This document shows, in pieces, positions 55,924-63,156 of a stretch of 64,000 nucleotides of DNA. This DNA is from Caldithrix sp. (lineage in GTDB: Bacteria; KSB1; UBA2214; DYKH01), in the NCBI GenBank assembly GCA_020722685.1, contig DYKH01000012.1, positions 1 to 64,000 on the forward strand, in the 5' to 3' direction. Position 1 is the first letter of the stretch, and each line of letters begins with the position of its first letter. The notes beneath the pieces are model-generated. The model was not told where the DNA came from. It was given only the letters and a program-made list of their open reading frames with translations, and did no database searches. The position numbers and the translations under genes are program-made.

Positions 55924-56525
55924 AGTTTCATCAACCGTCTGATTCGCTCGAGGTCGGCCGGGGTATCCGCATCGAGCAAAATATCCGCATCTTCCATTTC
56001 CACCTCCAATGTCTCGGCGGCGTGGTGCAAGCGAAGCTCCTGGGCACGTTGTGTCGGCTGCATGGAAAGGATTTCCGCGAACAAGGATTGTGAGTATACT
56101 ATTGGATGTCCGCGTCTGCCTTGGTATTTTGGGATGACGATGAGAGCGGAGCTTCTTTCATGCGCATCGACAAGTCGCTTTACCCAAGTCGATCTGATGT
56201 GCGGCTGATCTGCGAGGCAAACGATGGCGGCTTGGCGCTTCCTCTTGTCCATGCAATCGATGCCAGCTTGCAGCGAAGAGAACTGGCCGCGTCGATAGTT
56301 TGGATTGATAATGAATTCTACGTCGCGCAATCTCGATTCAGCTTGTATTTTTTCTGCCTGATAACCCAGAACCACACAAATTTCCTCGATTCCCGCAATC
56401 CGCAGCTGGTCAGTGATGTGTTGGAGAAAGTTCTTTCCGCCGATTCGGATCAGCGGCTTCAATTGGCCCATGCGTTGCGATTCGCCCGCAGCCAAAATGA
56501 TCGCGCCTACAACTTGATCTCTCAT
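55920..56525 (-). CDS. MobA-like nucleotidyltransferase (MocA/CoxC type)
   Basis: This 201-residue enzyme has the NTP-transferase motif GAIILAAGESQRMGQLKPL (residues about 7-26) and VCLADQPHI (near 100), as in MobA-like/molybdenum-cofactor cytidylyltransferases. In known MocA proteins it adds CMP to molybdopterin for molybdenum hydroxylases. No molybdoenzyme or cofactor gene is in the window, and the two downstream genes encode a methyltransferase and an exported protein. A different nucleotide-activation role is therefore possible. It is the first gene of the operon. Confidence 0.82.
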   Translation of the reverse strand: MRDQVVGAIILAAGESQRMGQLKPLIRIGGKNFLQHITDQLRIAGIEEICVVLGYQAEKIQAESRLRDVEFIINPNYRRGQFSSLQAGIDCMDKRKRQAAIVCLADQPHIRSTWVKRLVDAHERSSALIVIPKYQGRRGHPIVYSQSLFAEILSMQPTQRAQELRLHHAAETLEVEMEDADILLDADTPADLERIRRLMKL

Positions 56526-56703
56526 TTGCTACGAATTCTCAAAGTTTCTCCGTTGGCTGAGTGAGCAAAAAGTGCAGAAAACCGAAACGTCGAGAGGAAT
56601 GGGTTTGGCTCTCAATTTGGATTCGAAGAGACTGCCATTGCGCGAGATTTCGCTCGCAGGCGTTCTTGTCAACTCGAAGATGCCGGCAGTGCCACCTTCG
56701 CAA

Positions 56704-57432
56704 TCACGTGATTCGCAACGCCACCTGCAGATAGTTGTTCACCGCTGCCAATAGTTTGTAGGAAAAGTCGTAGGCCGATGCCGCATCGCAAAAGGCGCGG
56801 AACTCATGGGTGGGCACGCCGAATTCATCGAATATGAGAATGTCTCCGGGCCTAATGCTCGGCATCAGTCGTGTCAGCACGAACAGCGTGGAACTGTACA
56901 AATCCGCGTCCAAGTGAATGACCTTCCTGCGCTCTAAGGGGAAGCTTTGCAGGAAAGGATCCAAGGTCTGCGAGAACAGGCCGACTTGAAAACTGGCCCG
57001 GGCATCGTTTATTTCTGGGACCTTTCCGCCGGTAGAAAACGTCCCCATGGCCAGAGGACCAAATTTCTCCGGCAGGCCGGTAAAGGTGTCAAAGCCGACG
57101 AAGCGTGAATCCGGATGTTTGTTGTTCGCCAGCCACCAGGCAAACGATTCGCCGCCGGCCACGCCGAATTCCAGATAATCAATGGCGCCCTGTAGCTGTT
57201 CGCTTTCCAGCACAAATTTGTACAATCCAAAGCGCTTTTTATGATCGACTGCGGGATGATTGGCGTCATGATACGCGGGTCGGCCTTGCTGGCGGCACCA
57301 TTTCGATAGTCTGGAAAGATAGACGAGCTTGAGCATGGCCTCACCAAAAGGCTCCGTCAATCGATGTAGCTTTCGCTTAATGAAAAACGCCTTTATTTTG
57401 CGGCCCATTTCTATTGTGGTCGCCGCCTTCAT
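56704..57432 (-). CDS. TylF/MycF-type O-methyltransferase
   Basis: This 242-residue SAM-dependent methyltransferase has GGAGG five bases upstream of the ATG. Motifs: YLEFGVAGGESFAWWLA (SAM loop, near 85), FVGFDTFTGLPE, HLDADLYSSTLFVL with metal-binding Asp, and IFDEFGVPTHEFRAF with the second Asp pair. These are typical of the macrocin-O-methyltransferase family, which uses magnesium and methylates sugar hydroxyls in natural products and surface polysaccharides. No glycan-synthesis gene is adjacent, so the acceptor is unknown. It is separated from the nucleotidyltransferase gene by 178 bases. Confidence 0.85.
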   Translation of the reverse strand: MKAATTIEMGRKIKAFFIKRKLHRLTEPFGEAMLKLVYLSRLSKWCRQQGRPAYHDANHPAVDHKKRFGLYKFVLESEQLQGAIDYLEFGVAGGESFAWWLANNKHPDSRFVGFDTFTGLPEKFGPLAMGTFSTGGKVPEINDARASFQVGLFSQTLDPFLQSFPLERRKVIHLDADLYSSTLFVLTRLMPSIRPGDILIFDEFGVPTHEFRAFCDAASAYDFSYKLLAAVNNYLQVALRIT

Positions 57433-57629
57433 GCCATCCTCCGGAATGTACTGTCGCCGTTCAATTATTACCTCGTAACGCGGAAATCTGCCGCAATCAA
57501 AGCTATCAACCGCGAATGGGCGCCAATAAACGCGAATATAAGATTAGCCTGCCCTCGCATGGATTAGCGGTTGAAAAGTTCTTCGCGGACATGATAGTCA
57601 TTCAAGACTGACGTAATACAATGGGTGCT

Positions 57630-58040
57630 CTATTTGCTTCTTCCTTTTTTCGGCACTTTTCTTTTCGCCGCCTTTGGCGGAAGAGATTCCGCGTAGCCAC
57701 AAGATGTTTCCAACCAAATCGCCAACTGCGGCATCGATCCCAACAATGAGCTCGGCACCAGCACGCATTCGCGCATGGGGCGTCCGGGCATGGGCTCGAA
57801 TAGCCCGGTACCGTAGGTCTTGAGGAACTCGGCGCGGTCATCCTCTGCCAATCGCAGGATCATGTTTTCCTGATGCAGTCCGGTAAACAACTGCCAGTTG
57901 ACAAAAGCATAGCAATCGCCGAACATTTTTTTCTTTTCGGCTAGAGGCAAGCCCTGAAACGCCAACTCGAATTTGGCGATGAGGGCCTCGGGTGCGGGAT
58001 GCCATTTCCCCGGTCCCTTGGCTTTCTTTTGCTCCGGCAT
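57630..58040 (-). CDS. TfoX N-terminal domain protein
   Basis: The product is 136 residues from MPEQKKAKG (58040), with GGAGA five bases upstream. The pattern KKMFGDCYAFVNWQLFTGLHQENMILRL is that of the TfoX-N domain (K.MFG...f.ngk.F.......l.lk). Proteins with this domain alone are common and are mostly uncharacterised; full-length TfoX/Sxy regulates competence. The C-terminus is Lys/Arg-rich (KAAKRKVPKKGRSK), suggesting nucleic-acid contact, but there is no evidence for a regulatory target. Confidence 0.82.
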   Translation of the reverse strand: MPEQKKAKGPGKWHPAPEALIAKFELAFQGLPLAEKKKMFGDCYAFVNWQLFTGLHQENMILRLAEDDRAEFLKTYGTGLFEPMPGRPMRECVLVPSSLLGSMPQLAIWLETSCGYAESLPPKAAKRKVPKKGRSK

Positions 58041-58077
58041 ATTTCTCTCCTTTGTTGCCAAATGGGTGGGAGCAAAT

Positions 58078-59544
58078 TTAACTGCTTTGTCGCAAACGTT
58101 TCTTGACTTCCGATTTTAAACGGCCGTTCTTGACAAAAGGATAGAGATGTTTTCCGGGACAGAGGGTTTCGGCAAAATCCTTGTGACCGGAGATGGTAGC
58201 GGGATTAATGTCATAGTAACGGCACAGCCAAGCAATTAGCTCGCTCAAAGCATCGAGCTGCTTTTGGCTTATCGACTGGACTTCATAGTTGCCCAGCACG
58301 CAGATGCCGATGTGGCCGGTGGGATCAAAGTTAGTGGCCGTATCGCCCACCTTGTCTGGCGGGCGACCTTGATAGATTCGTCCGCCGAGATCGACGAAAA
58401 AGTGATAAGCGACGTCCGCCCAACCTTTCTCCTGTTGATGAAAACGCTGGATCCCTTGCAGCGCCTCTTTGGCCGGCGGATCGCCGTAATACTCCGTTCC
58501 TGAATGGTGGATGGTAATCCGTTTGGGTACCTGTGCTGTGAACTCTTTAGTGGGCGGACCGGCACCCCAATCATCGCGAGAGAGGATGCGCAGCTTTTTG
58601 GCAGCAGAATCGGCCACAAGAATTTTGCCGATACCGTAGCTCTCTTGCAGCGAAGGAAGGATGAATTTTCCGTGGCTATATCCGCCGTCCTGCCATTTAA
58701 TGTTCTCTTTCATACGCATAAAGCTCATGCCCAGATAGCGAACATTCTTCATCAACCCCGAAATATATTCGTGGTAAGGACTGTCGATCACCTTGCCGGC
58801 GCTCATGGAGGCGTGGCGAAATACCGTCCCCTCCGGCTTTTTGATCACCAGCAGCATGTGCGCAGAAAAAATAGCCGGTCTGTCCTGAATCAACGCCACC
58901 ACGTCGCCGCTTGCCAAGGCGTCCTCGTGCTGGGCTAATTTGGCCAAAGGAATGTAGTGGATGGTCACCTCTCGATCCGGGAAAAGCACCGGAATGTCGG
59001 TGATGCCTTTACCGGCGAAAAAAGTCTTGTGGCTGATAGTACGGGTGAGCGGTTGGGCATCCTCGCCGCCGACTTGGCGGGTGACGTCCTCCAAACACCA
59101 GGAATTGGCGGGCAGCCAATCAGCCATGGTATAATGATTGCGCGTGGCCATACCGATGATCCCCTGGCGGTAGCGGATATGTTGCAGGATGTTGAACATG
59201 TCCTCGTAGTAATCCGACAGGGTCAAGGCCATGACGATCTCGCAGTAGGTCATGCAGTTCAGTTTCTTAAAATTAAGCAGCGGCATGCGCTCGTACTTGG
59301 CGTATTCGCCATCGCCTTCGCAGGCGAGATCGTAAGGAGCGTTCAGGAATCGCTCGGAATAATAGACCATTTTTTGTCGATTGGGCAAGCTGTCGCTGCA
59401 AACCTGACGGATATCTTGGTCGATCTCTTCGATACTCATTTTATGGTAGAGCTTTTCCTTTGGCTTGGCCGGCTTTACGAGCAGATAGATTACGGTCATG
59501 GCTGCAAGAGCCAAAAGAATCATGACGATTCGCTTGGTGGTCAT
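58078..59544 (-). CDS. fused DUF1460-PGRP peptidoglycan hydrolase
   Basis: This 488-residue exported protein has a membrane anchor or signal (about 5-22, IVMILLALAAMTVIYLLV). The N-terminal half (about 35-280) is a DUF1460 domain, an NlpC/P60-like papain fold. It has a likely nucleophile in LNCMTYCEI and a histidine in SAHMLLVIKK or FRHASMS. The C-terminal half (about 305-470) is an amidase_2/PGRP domain. Its zinc ligands are visible as the His of ITIHHSGT, the His of GHKDF and the Cys of ETLCPGKHLY, and the WADVAYHFFVD motif is intact. Together they would cut both the amide to muramic acid and a peptide bond. Each half is well known singly; the fusion is less common. The TfoX-N gene starts 38 bases downstream. 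Confidence 0.85.
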   Translation of the reverse strand: MTTKRIVMILLALAAMTVIYLLVKPAKPKEKLYHKMSIEEIDQDIRQVCSDSLPNRQKMVYYSERFLNAPYDLACEGDGEYAKYERMPLLNFKKLNCMTYCEIVMALTLSDYYEDMFNILQHIRYRQGIIGMATRNHYTMADWLPANSWCLEDVTRQVGGEDAQPLTRTISHKTFFAGKGITDIPVLFPDREVTIHYIPLAKLAQHEDALASGDVVALIQDRPAIFSAHMLLVIKKPEGTVFRHASMSAGKVIDSPYHEYISGLMKNVRYLGMSFMRMKENIKWQDGGYSHGKFILPSLQESYGIGKILVADSAAKKLRILSRDDWGAGPPTKEFTAQVPKRITIHHSGTEYYGDPPAKEALQGIQRFHQQEKGWADVAYHFFVDLGGRIYQGRPPDKVGDTATNFDPTGHIGICVLGNYEVQSISQKQLDALSELIAWLCRYYDINPATISGHKDFAETLCPGKHLYPFVKNGRLKSEVKKRLRQSS

Positions 59545-59829
59545 TTGATTCCTCTCCTAAAGTGCCAAGTTTCTGAATTCACGATAGCAGTCGCGCGTCG
59601 CATGATTGTATAAAAATTGCCGGTATAAAGCAAGGAATTATTCGGCTCTTTTTCCTACTGACAAAAATCTGATGCTCGTTTCAAATTTCTGATATGATTT
59701 CATAAAACTGGCGGAGGCATGGGAAGAAATCAACCAAACTCCAAGCTAAATCGCTGGCGACGCTGAATGAGTGTGGCACAAGGATTGCGCGGAAGGCGTT
59801 TACAGAGTGTGCAAGAAAGTCGGACCTTT

Positions 59830-60294
59830 ATGTGCTCTATGAGGACAGATCGTTTCATTTGTTTACTGGCGCTTCTATTTGCTTGTCAGTGGGACAAAAG
59901 TGTTGGGCCATATCCAGGAGATGATCAACTGGAAATTCGCTATGGCACTTCCTTCGGTGAGTGCATTTGTCATTGCAGTAAGGTGCTTACTCTTTGCGAC
60001 GGCATCGGAACAATGACTATCTCTGCTGGGGCCAAGACGAATTGTCCCGAGATCCACCGAACCTTCACCTTGTCAGGCAAGGAATGGGTTGAGTTGGTTC
60101 AGTCGATAGATTCGCAAGCGTTAGAGGCTTTGCCCAATGTCATCGGCTGCCCGGATTGTGCGGATGGAGGCGCCGAATGGGTGGAGGTGGTGAGCAAGAG
60201 CATGAGCAAGAGAGTTACTTTCGAATATGGGGATACCGTTGATTCCATAGATGAGCTCCTGAGCAGGCTGCGAGAGATCGCGGCCGCTCCATAG
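59830..60294 (+). CDS. exported DUF6438-like small protein
   Basis: This product has 154 residues if started at MCSMRTDRF (59830); an ATG at 59839 is equally possible, and neither has a strong ribosome-binding site. The N-terminus is a short signal with a candidate lipid cysteine (LLALLFACQW). Residues about 30-150 share a pattern with the N-terminal domain of the next protein: a charged strand, a central glycine turn (DGIGTMTI), then SGKEWVELVQ..DSQALEALP. That pattern is typical of DUF6438. Extra cysteines (GECICHCSK; CPDCADG) suggest disulfides. It is the first of four exported-protein genes in a row. Confidence 0.65.
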   Translation: MCSMRTDRFICLLALLFACQWDKSVGPYPGDDQLEIRYGTSFGECICHCSKVLTLCDGIGTMTISAGAKTNCPEIHRTFTLSGKEWVELVQSIDSQALEALPNVIGCPDCADGGAEWVEVVSKSMSKRVTFEYGDTVDSIDELLSRLREIAAAP

Positions 60295-60322
60295 GGACGA
60301 CATATTCTTACAAGGAGATGTT

Positions 60323-61198
60323 ATGTTTCGAGCATATAGAAGTCCACTTTATATCTTGTGGGTCAGCCTGATTTTCTTGGCTGTAATAGGCCCTTCCTGC
60401 GACTCTATGAACGTCTTCGAGGCCACCGACCAAGCCGTGCTAACCCCCTCAACCCACATCCCCGATCAAGATGAAATATTGTTGGTCCATCTGACCGGCG
60501 GTCTTGCCGGCGTAAGCGAAACCCTGCGTGTTTTTTCCGATGGCTATGCAACTGTCGAGGGGCACGTCCTATACGCGCAAAGGAACACCCAATTGTCAGC
60601 GACCGAAATGAAGCAATTAAAAGACACGTTTGCTGAGAATGGTTTTTTTCAGCTAAAGTCCAGCTATTTTGATGCGAGGGTGATGGACGCTTTCAACTAT
60701 GACATCCGCTACGTCGACGGCAAAACCGCGCACACGGTTCAAACCAACAATTTCAGCGTGCCGGAAAATCTTTCCCGCATTATCGAGGCCGTGCACGGTT
60801 TGTTTGACCGGGTGGTGAACGACGGCTTGGCATTGGAGCTGACGGTCAGCAAAATGGAGCTCAATCCAAATGAAAGCTTGGAAATGACTCTAAAAATCAT
60901 TAATAAATCTACCAAGTCGATGACCCTCAGTTTTTCCGACGCCCAACGTTTTGATTTCATCGTAAAAATTCGCACAGAAAATTCAACGGACGTTGCCTGG
61001 AATTGGGCGCATGATAAAGTCTTCGCTCAAGTTCTTGGCTCTATTCGCTTGCAACCGGCCGAGGTCGTCGAATTCAAAGAAACCTGGAACGGTAGTGACA
61101 ATTTAGGCAATCGAGTAAAGGGCTTTGCCTACCTGAGCGCCAAGCTGCCGTCAACGCCGGGAGGAACAACCCGCGAAATTGAGATTGTCGTGCATTAG
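60323..61198 (+). CDS. lipoprotein with DUF6438-like and BsuPI-like domains
   Basis: This 291-residue exported protein has AAGGAGAT just before the ATG. The signal ends in a lipobox-like PSC at Cys26. The first domain (about 45-170, LRVFSDGYATVEGH ... LSATEMKQLKDTFAENGFF) is DUF6438-like. The second (about 175-291) matches the BsuPI pattern of intracellular proteinase inhibitors: ALELTVSKMELNPNESLEMTLKI followed by FDFIVKI....WNW and KGFAYLSAKL. BsuPI inhibits the Bacillus major intracellular serine protease; whether this exported form inhibits proteases is inference. The following gene is a serpin, which supports the idea. Confidence 0.75.
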   Translation: MFRAYRSPLYILWVSLIFLAVIGPSCDSMNVFEATDQAVLTPSTHIPDQDEILLVHLTGGLAGVSETLRVFSDGYATVEGHVLYAQRNTQLSATEMKQLKDTFAENGFFQLKSSYFDARVMDAFNYDIRYVDGKTAHTVQTNNFSVPENLSRIIEAVHGLFDRVVNDGLALELTVSKMELNPNESLEMTLKIINKSTKSMTLSFSDAQRFDFIVKIRTENSTDVAWNWAHDKVFAQVLGSIRLQPAEVVEFKETWNGSDNLGNRVKGFAYLSAKLPSTPGGTTREIEIVVH

Positions 61199-61221
61199 CC
61201 TTATCACGGAAATAACTGAAT

Positions 61222-61357
61222 CCTGCGGAGGTTGGCCTCAATTGAATGGATCCTTGGACATTGACCGTTGAACGTTGACGATTGCTCCCTTCGAATAGTC
61301 AATGATCAACTTTCAACGTTCAATTGTCAATGGGAACCTTGAGGAACCTCCGCAGGT
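61222..61357. repeat. nested palindrome upstream of the serpin gene
   Basis: The outer arms are CCTGCGGAGGTT at 61222 and its perfect complement AACCTCCGCAGG near 61346. The inner arms, CATTGACCGTTGAACGTTGA (61259 on) and its imperfect complement ending CAATTGTCAATG (61307-61332), pair at about 21 of 26 positions. The element fills nearly the entire 184-base gap and ends 26 bases before the serpin start. Confidence 0.7.
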
Positions 61358-61382
61358 TGGGCAAACTAGAAAGGTGGCGAAT

Positions 61383-62627
61383 ATGAAGCGTGTTTCATTA
61401 ACCTTAATGCTCATCCTCATGACCAGTCTTTCATCCAGCCGCTGTACCCGCGATTTTTCCGTAGTGCCGGTGCAAGGGCCAATAAGAGAACTGACTGTGT
61501 CTGAGCAGCAACTGGTCAAGTCAGGCGAATCGTTTGGCCTCAAGCTGTTTCAGGAGATTGTACGCTCAGACAAGGATAAAAACGTTTTCATTTCTCCCTT
61601 GAGCGTGGCCATGGCCTTGGCCATGGCCTATAATGGCGCTGCCGGTTCCACGAAAGAAGCCATGCAAACCACGCTCGGCTATGCCGGCTTGAACCGCCAA
61701 ACGATAAATGAATCTTTCCAAAGCCTGATTACTCTGCTCACTCATCTCGATCCCAAGGTCAAATTTCAGATTGCAAATTCTATTTGGTATCGTCAGGACT
61801 TTACGGTCGAGCAAGAATTTATAGACTGGAATAGGACCTATTTTGATGCATTGGTCCGCGGTCTGGATTTTGGCAGCCCGGATGCCCCAAATGTCATCAA
61901 TGCCTGGGTGAAGGAGAACACCAACGGGAAGATCACCAAAATCATAGACCAAATCAAGCGAGAAGACTTGATGTTCCTCATCGACGCCATATATTTCAAA
62001 GGCACATGGACCTACGAGTTTAAGAAGGATGCTACGATGGATGATTGGTTCGTCCTACTTGACGGCACCAGAGCGTCCTGCAAAATGATGCGGCAGTCTA
62101 ACGATTTTAAGTATCTTGAAACCGAAGATTTTCAAGCCGTCGATTTGCCCTATAGTGACGGCGACTTTTCAATGACCATTCTGTTGCCCAGAGTGGGAAA
62201 ATCAATTGACGGCTTGATTGAAAAGATGGAAGCAACCACCATGTCTCAGTGGCTGGAGCAAATGAACAAAACTCATGGCTCGTTGCAATTGCCAAAATTC
62301 AAACTTGAATGGGAGTTGAAGCTGAACGACGTACTGACAAAGCTGGGTATGGGCATGGCTTTCATTCCATACCAGGCGGATTTTACCAACATCTTGAAAT
62401 CGCCACCGCTTTTTATCAGCTTTGTCAAGCATAAAACATTTGTGCAGGTGGATGAAGAAGGCACAGAAGCCGCGGCAGCCACAGCGGTAGGGATCGCTTT
62501 TACTTCTGTCGGTGGACCATCGGGTTTTGTCATGCGCGTGGATCGGCCGTTCCTGTTCATGATCCGCGAGCATCATTCGCAAACGGTATTGTTTGTCGGC
62601 AAAATTGTAGCGCCGGTAGCGGGATAG
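61383..62627 (+). CDS. exported serpin (serine/cysteine protease inhibitor)
   Basis: The product is 414 residues from MKRVSLTL (61383), with GGTGG five bases upstream. The signal peptide has a candidate lipid Cys near residue 22 (SSSRCTR). The serpin fold is complete: NVFISPLSVAMALAMAYNGA at the N-side, FKGTWTYEF in the breach region and RPFLFMIREHHSQTVLFVGKI at the C-side. The reactive-centre hinge EEGTEAAAATA (residues 358-368) is the small-residue sequence expected of inhibitory serpins. Counting from Gly360 as P15 puts P1-P1' at about Thr374-Ser375, with Phe373 at P2. It would inactivate a serine or cysteine protease irreversibly, outside the cytoplasm. Confidence 0.93.
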   Translation: MKRVSLTLMLILMTSLSSSRCTRDFSVVPVQGPIRELTVSEQQLVKSGESFGLKLFQEIVRSDKDKNVFISPLSVAMALAMAYNGAAGSTKEAMQTTLGYAGLNRQTINESFQSLITLLTHLDPKVKFQIANSIWYRQDFTVEQEFIDWNRTYFDALVRGLDFGSPDAPNVINAWVKENTNGKITKIIDQIKREDLMFLIDAIYFKGTWTYEFKKDATMDDWFVLLDGTRASCKMMRQSNDFKYLETEDFQAVDLPYSDGDFSMTILLPRVGKSIDGLIEKMEATTMSQWLEQMNKTHGSLQLPKFKLEWELKLNDVLTKLGMGMAFIPYQADFTNILKSPPLFISFVKHKTFVQVDEEGTEAAAATAVGIAFTSVGGPSGFVMRVDRPFLFMIREHHSQTVLFVGKIVAPVAG

Positions 62628-62664
62628 TCGAAGCTTAGTCCATCTGGAAGGAGGGTCGAGATCA

Positions 62665-63099
62665 ATGCTTAGAAACTGTTTCCTTGGTGGGATCATTGCC
62701 GTTCTTGCTTGGTCCTTCTTCTCTTGCGAAACGCGGAAAAGCCTGACTGAGCCGGAGAGTTCGGGTTACAAGGCAATGGTTCGCGGGATGTGGCAGGCAA
62801 CATCCCGCGATATCGCCAATCGCTCCGACCCAGATCTCATTTTCTATAATTGGTACTCATTTAGCCCGACATCAGACTCTGATAGCATTTTCGTGACGTA
62901 CGACAATGGCAGAGCCTGCACCTCAGCGCCAGGGCAAATGTTCTGGCGAGGTAGGATCCTCGTGAAATCTGAAGGTGTGACAGCCATATTTGCGGTTGAA
63001 TCGAACCAAAGAATGTCCGCAAGCTTTCGCTGGAATGGCAAGACCTACACGAAGCGATTGGAAAAAATGCGGGACGATCCAATTGAAAGCTGTTTATAA
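62665..63099 (+). CDS. small lipoprotein, function unknown
   Basis: This 144-residue protein has AGGAGGG just upstream of the ATG and a good lipoprotein signal (LAWSFFSC, Cys21). The mature part (about 30-144) is a small beta-rich domain: MWQATSRD, FYNWYSFS, FVTYDNGRACTS, FWRGRILVKSEG and ASFRWNGKTY look like successive strands. It holds three cysteines after the lipid Cys. I do not recognise the family. Its position between the serpin and a DUF2330 gene in a run of exported proteins suggests co-expression. Confidence 0.72.
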   Translation: MLRNCFLGGIIAVLAWSFFSCETRKSLTEPESSGYKAMVRGMWQATSRDIANRSDPDLIFYNWYSFSPTSDSDSIFVTYDNGRACTSAPGQMFWRGRILVKSEGVTAIFAVESNQRMSASFRWNGKTYTKRLEKMRDDPIESCL

Positions 63100-63156
63100 G
63101 AATTAGTTGCAAACGCAAGCAATCCGGTCGATTTCCACAATAGGAGGCGAGCAAAC

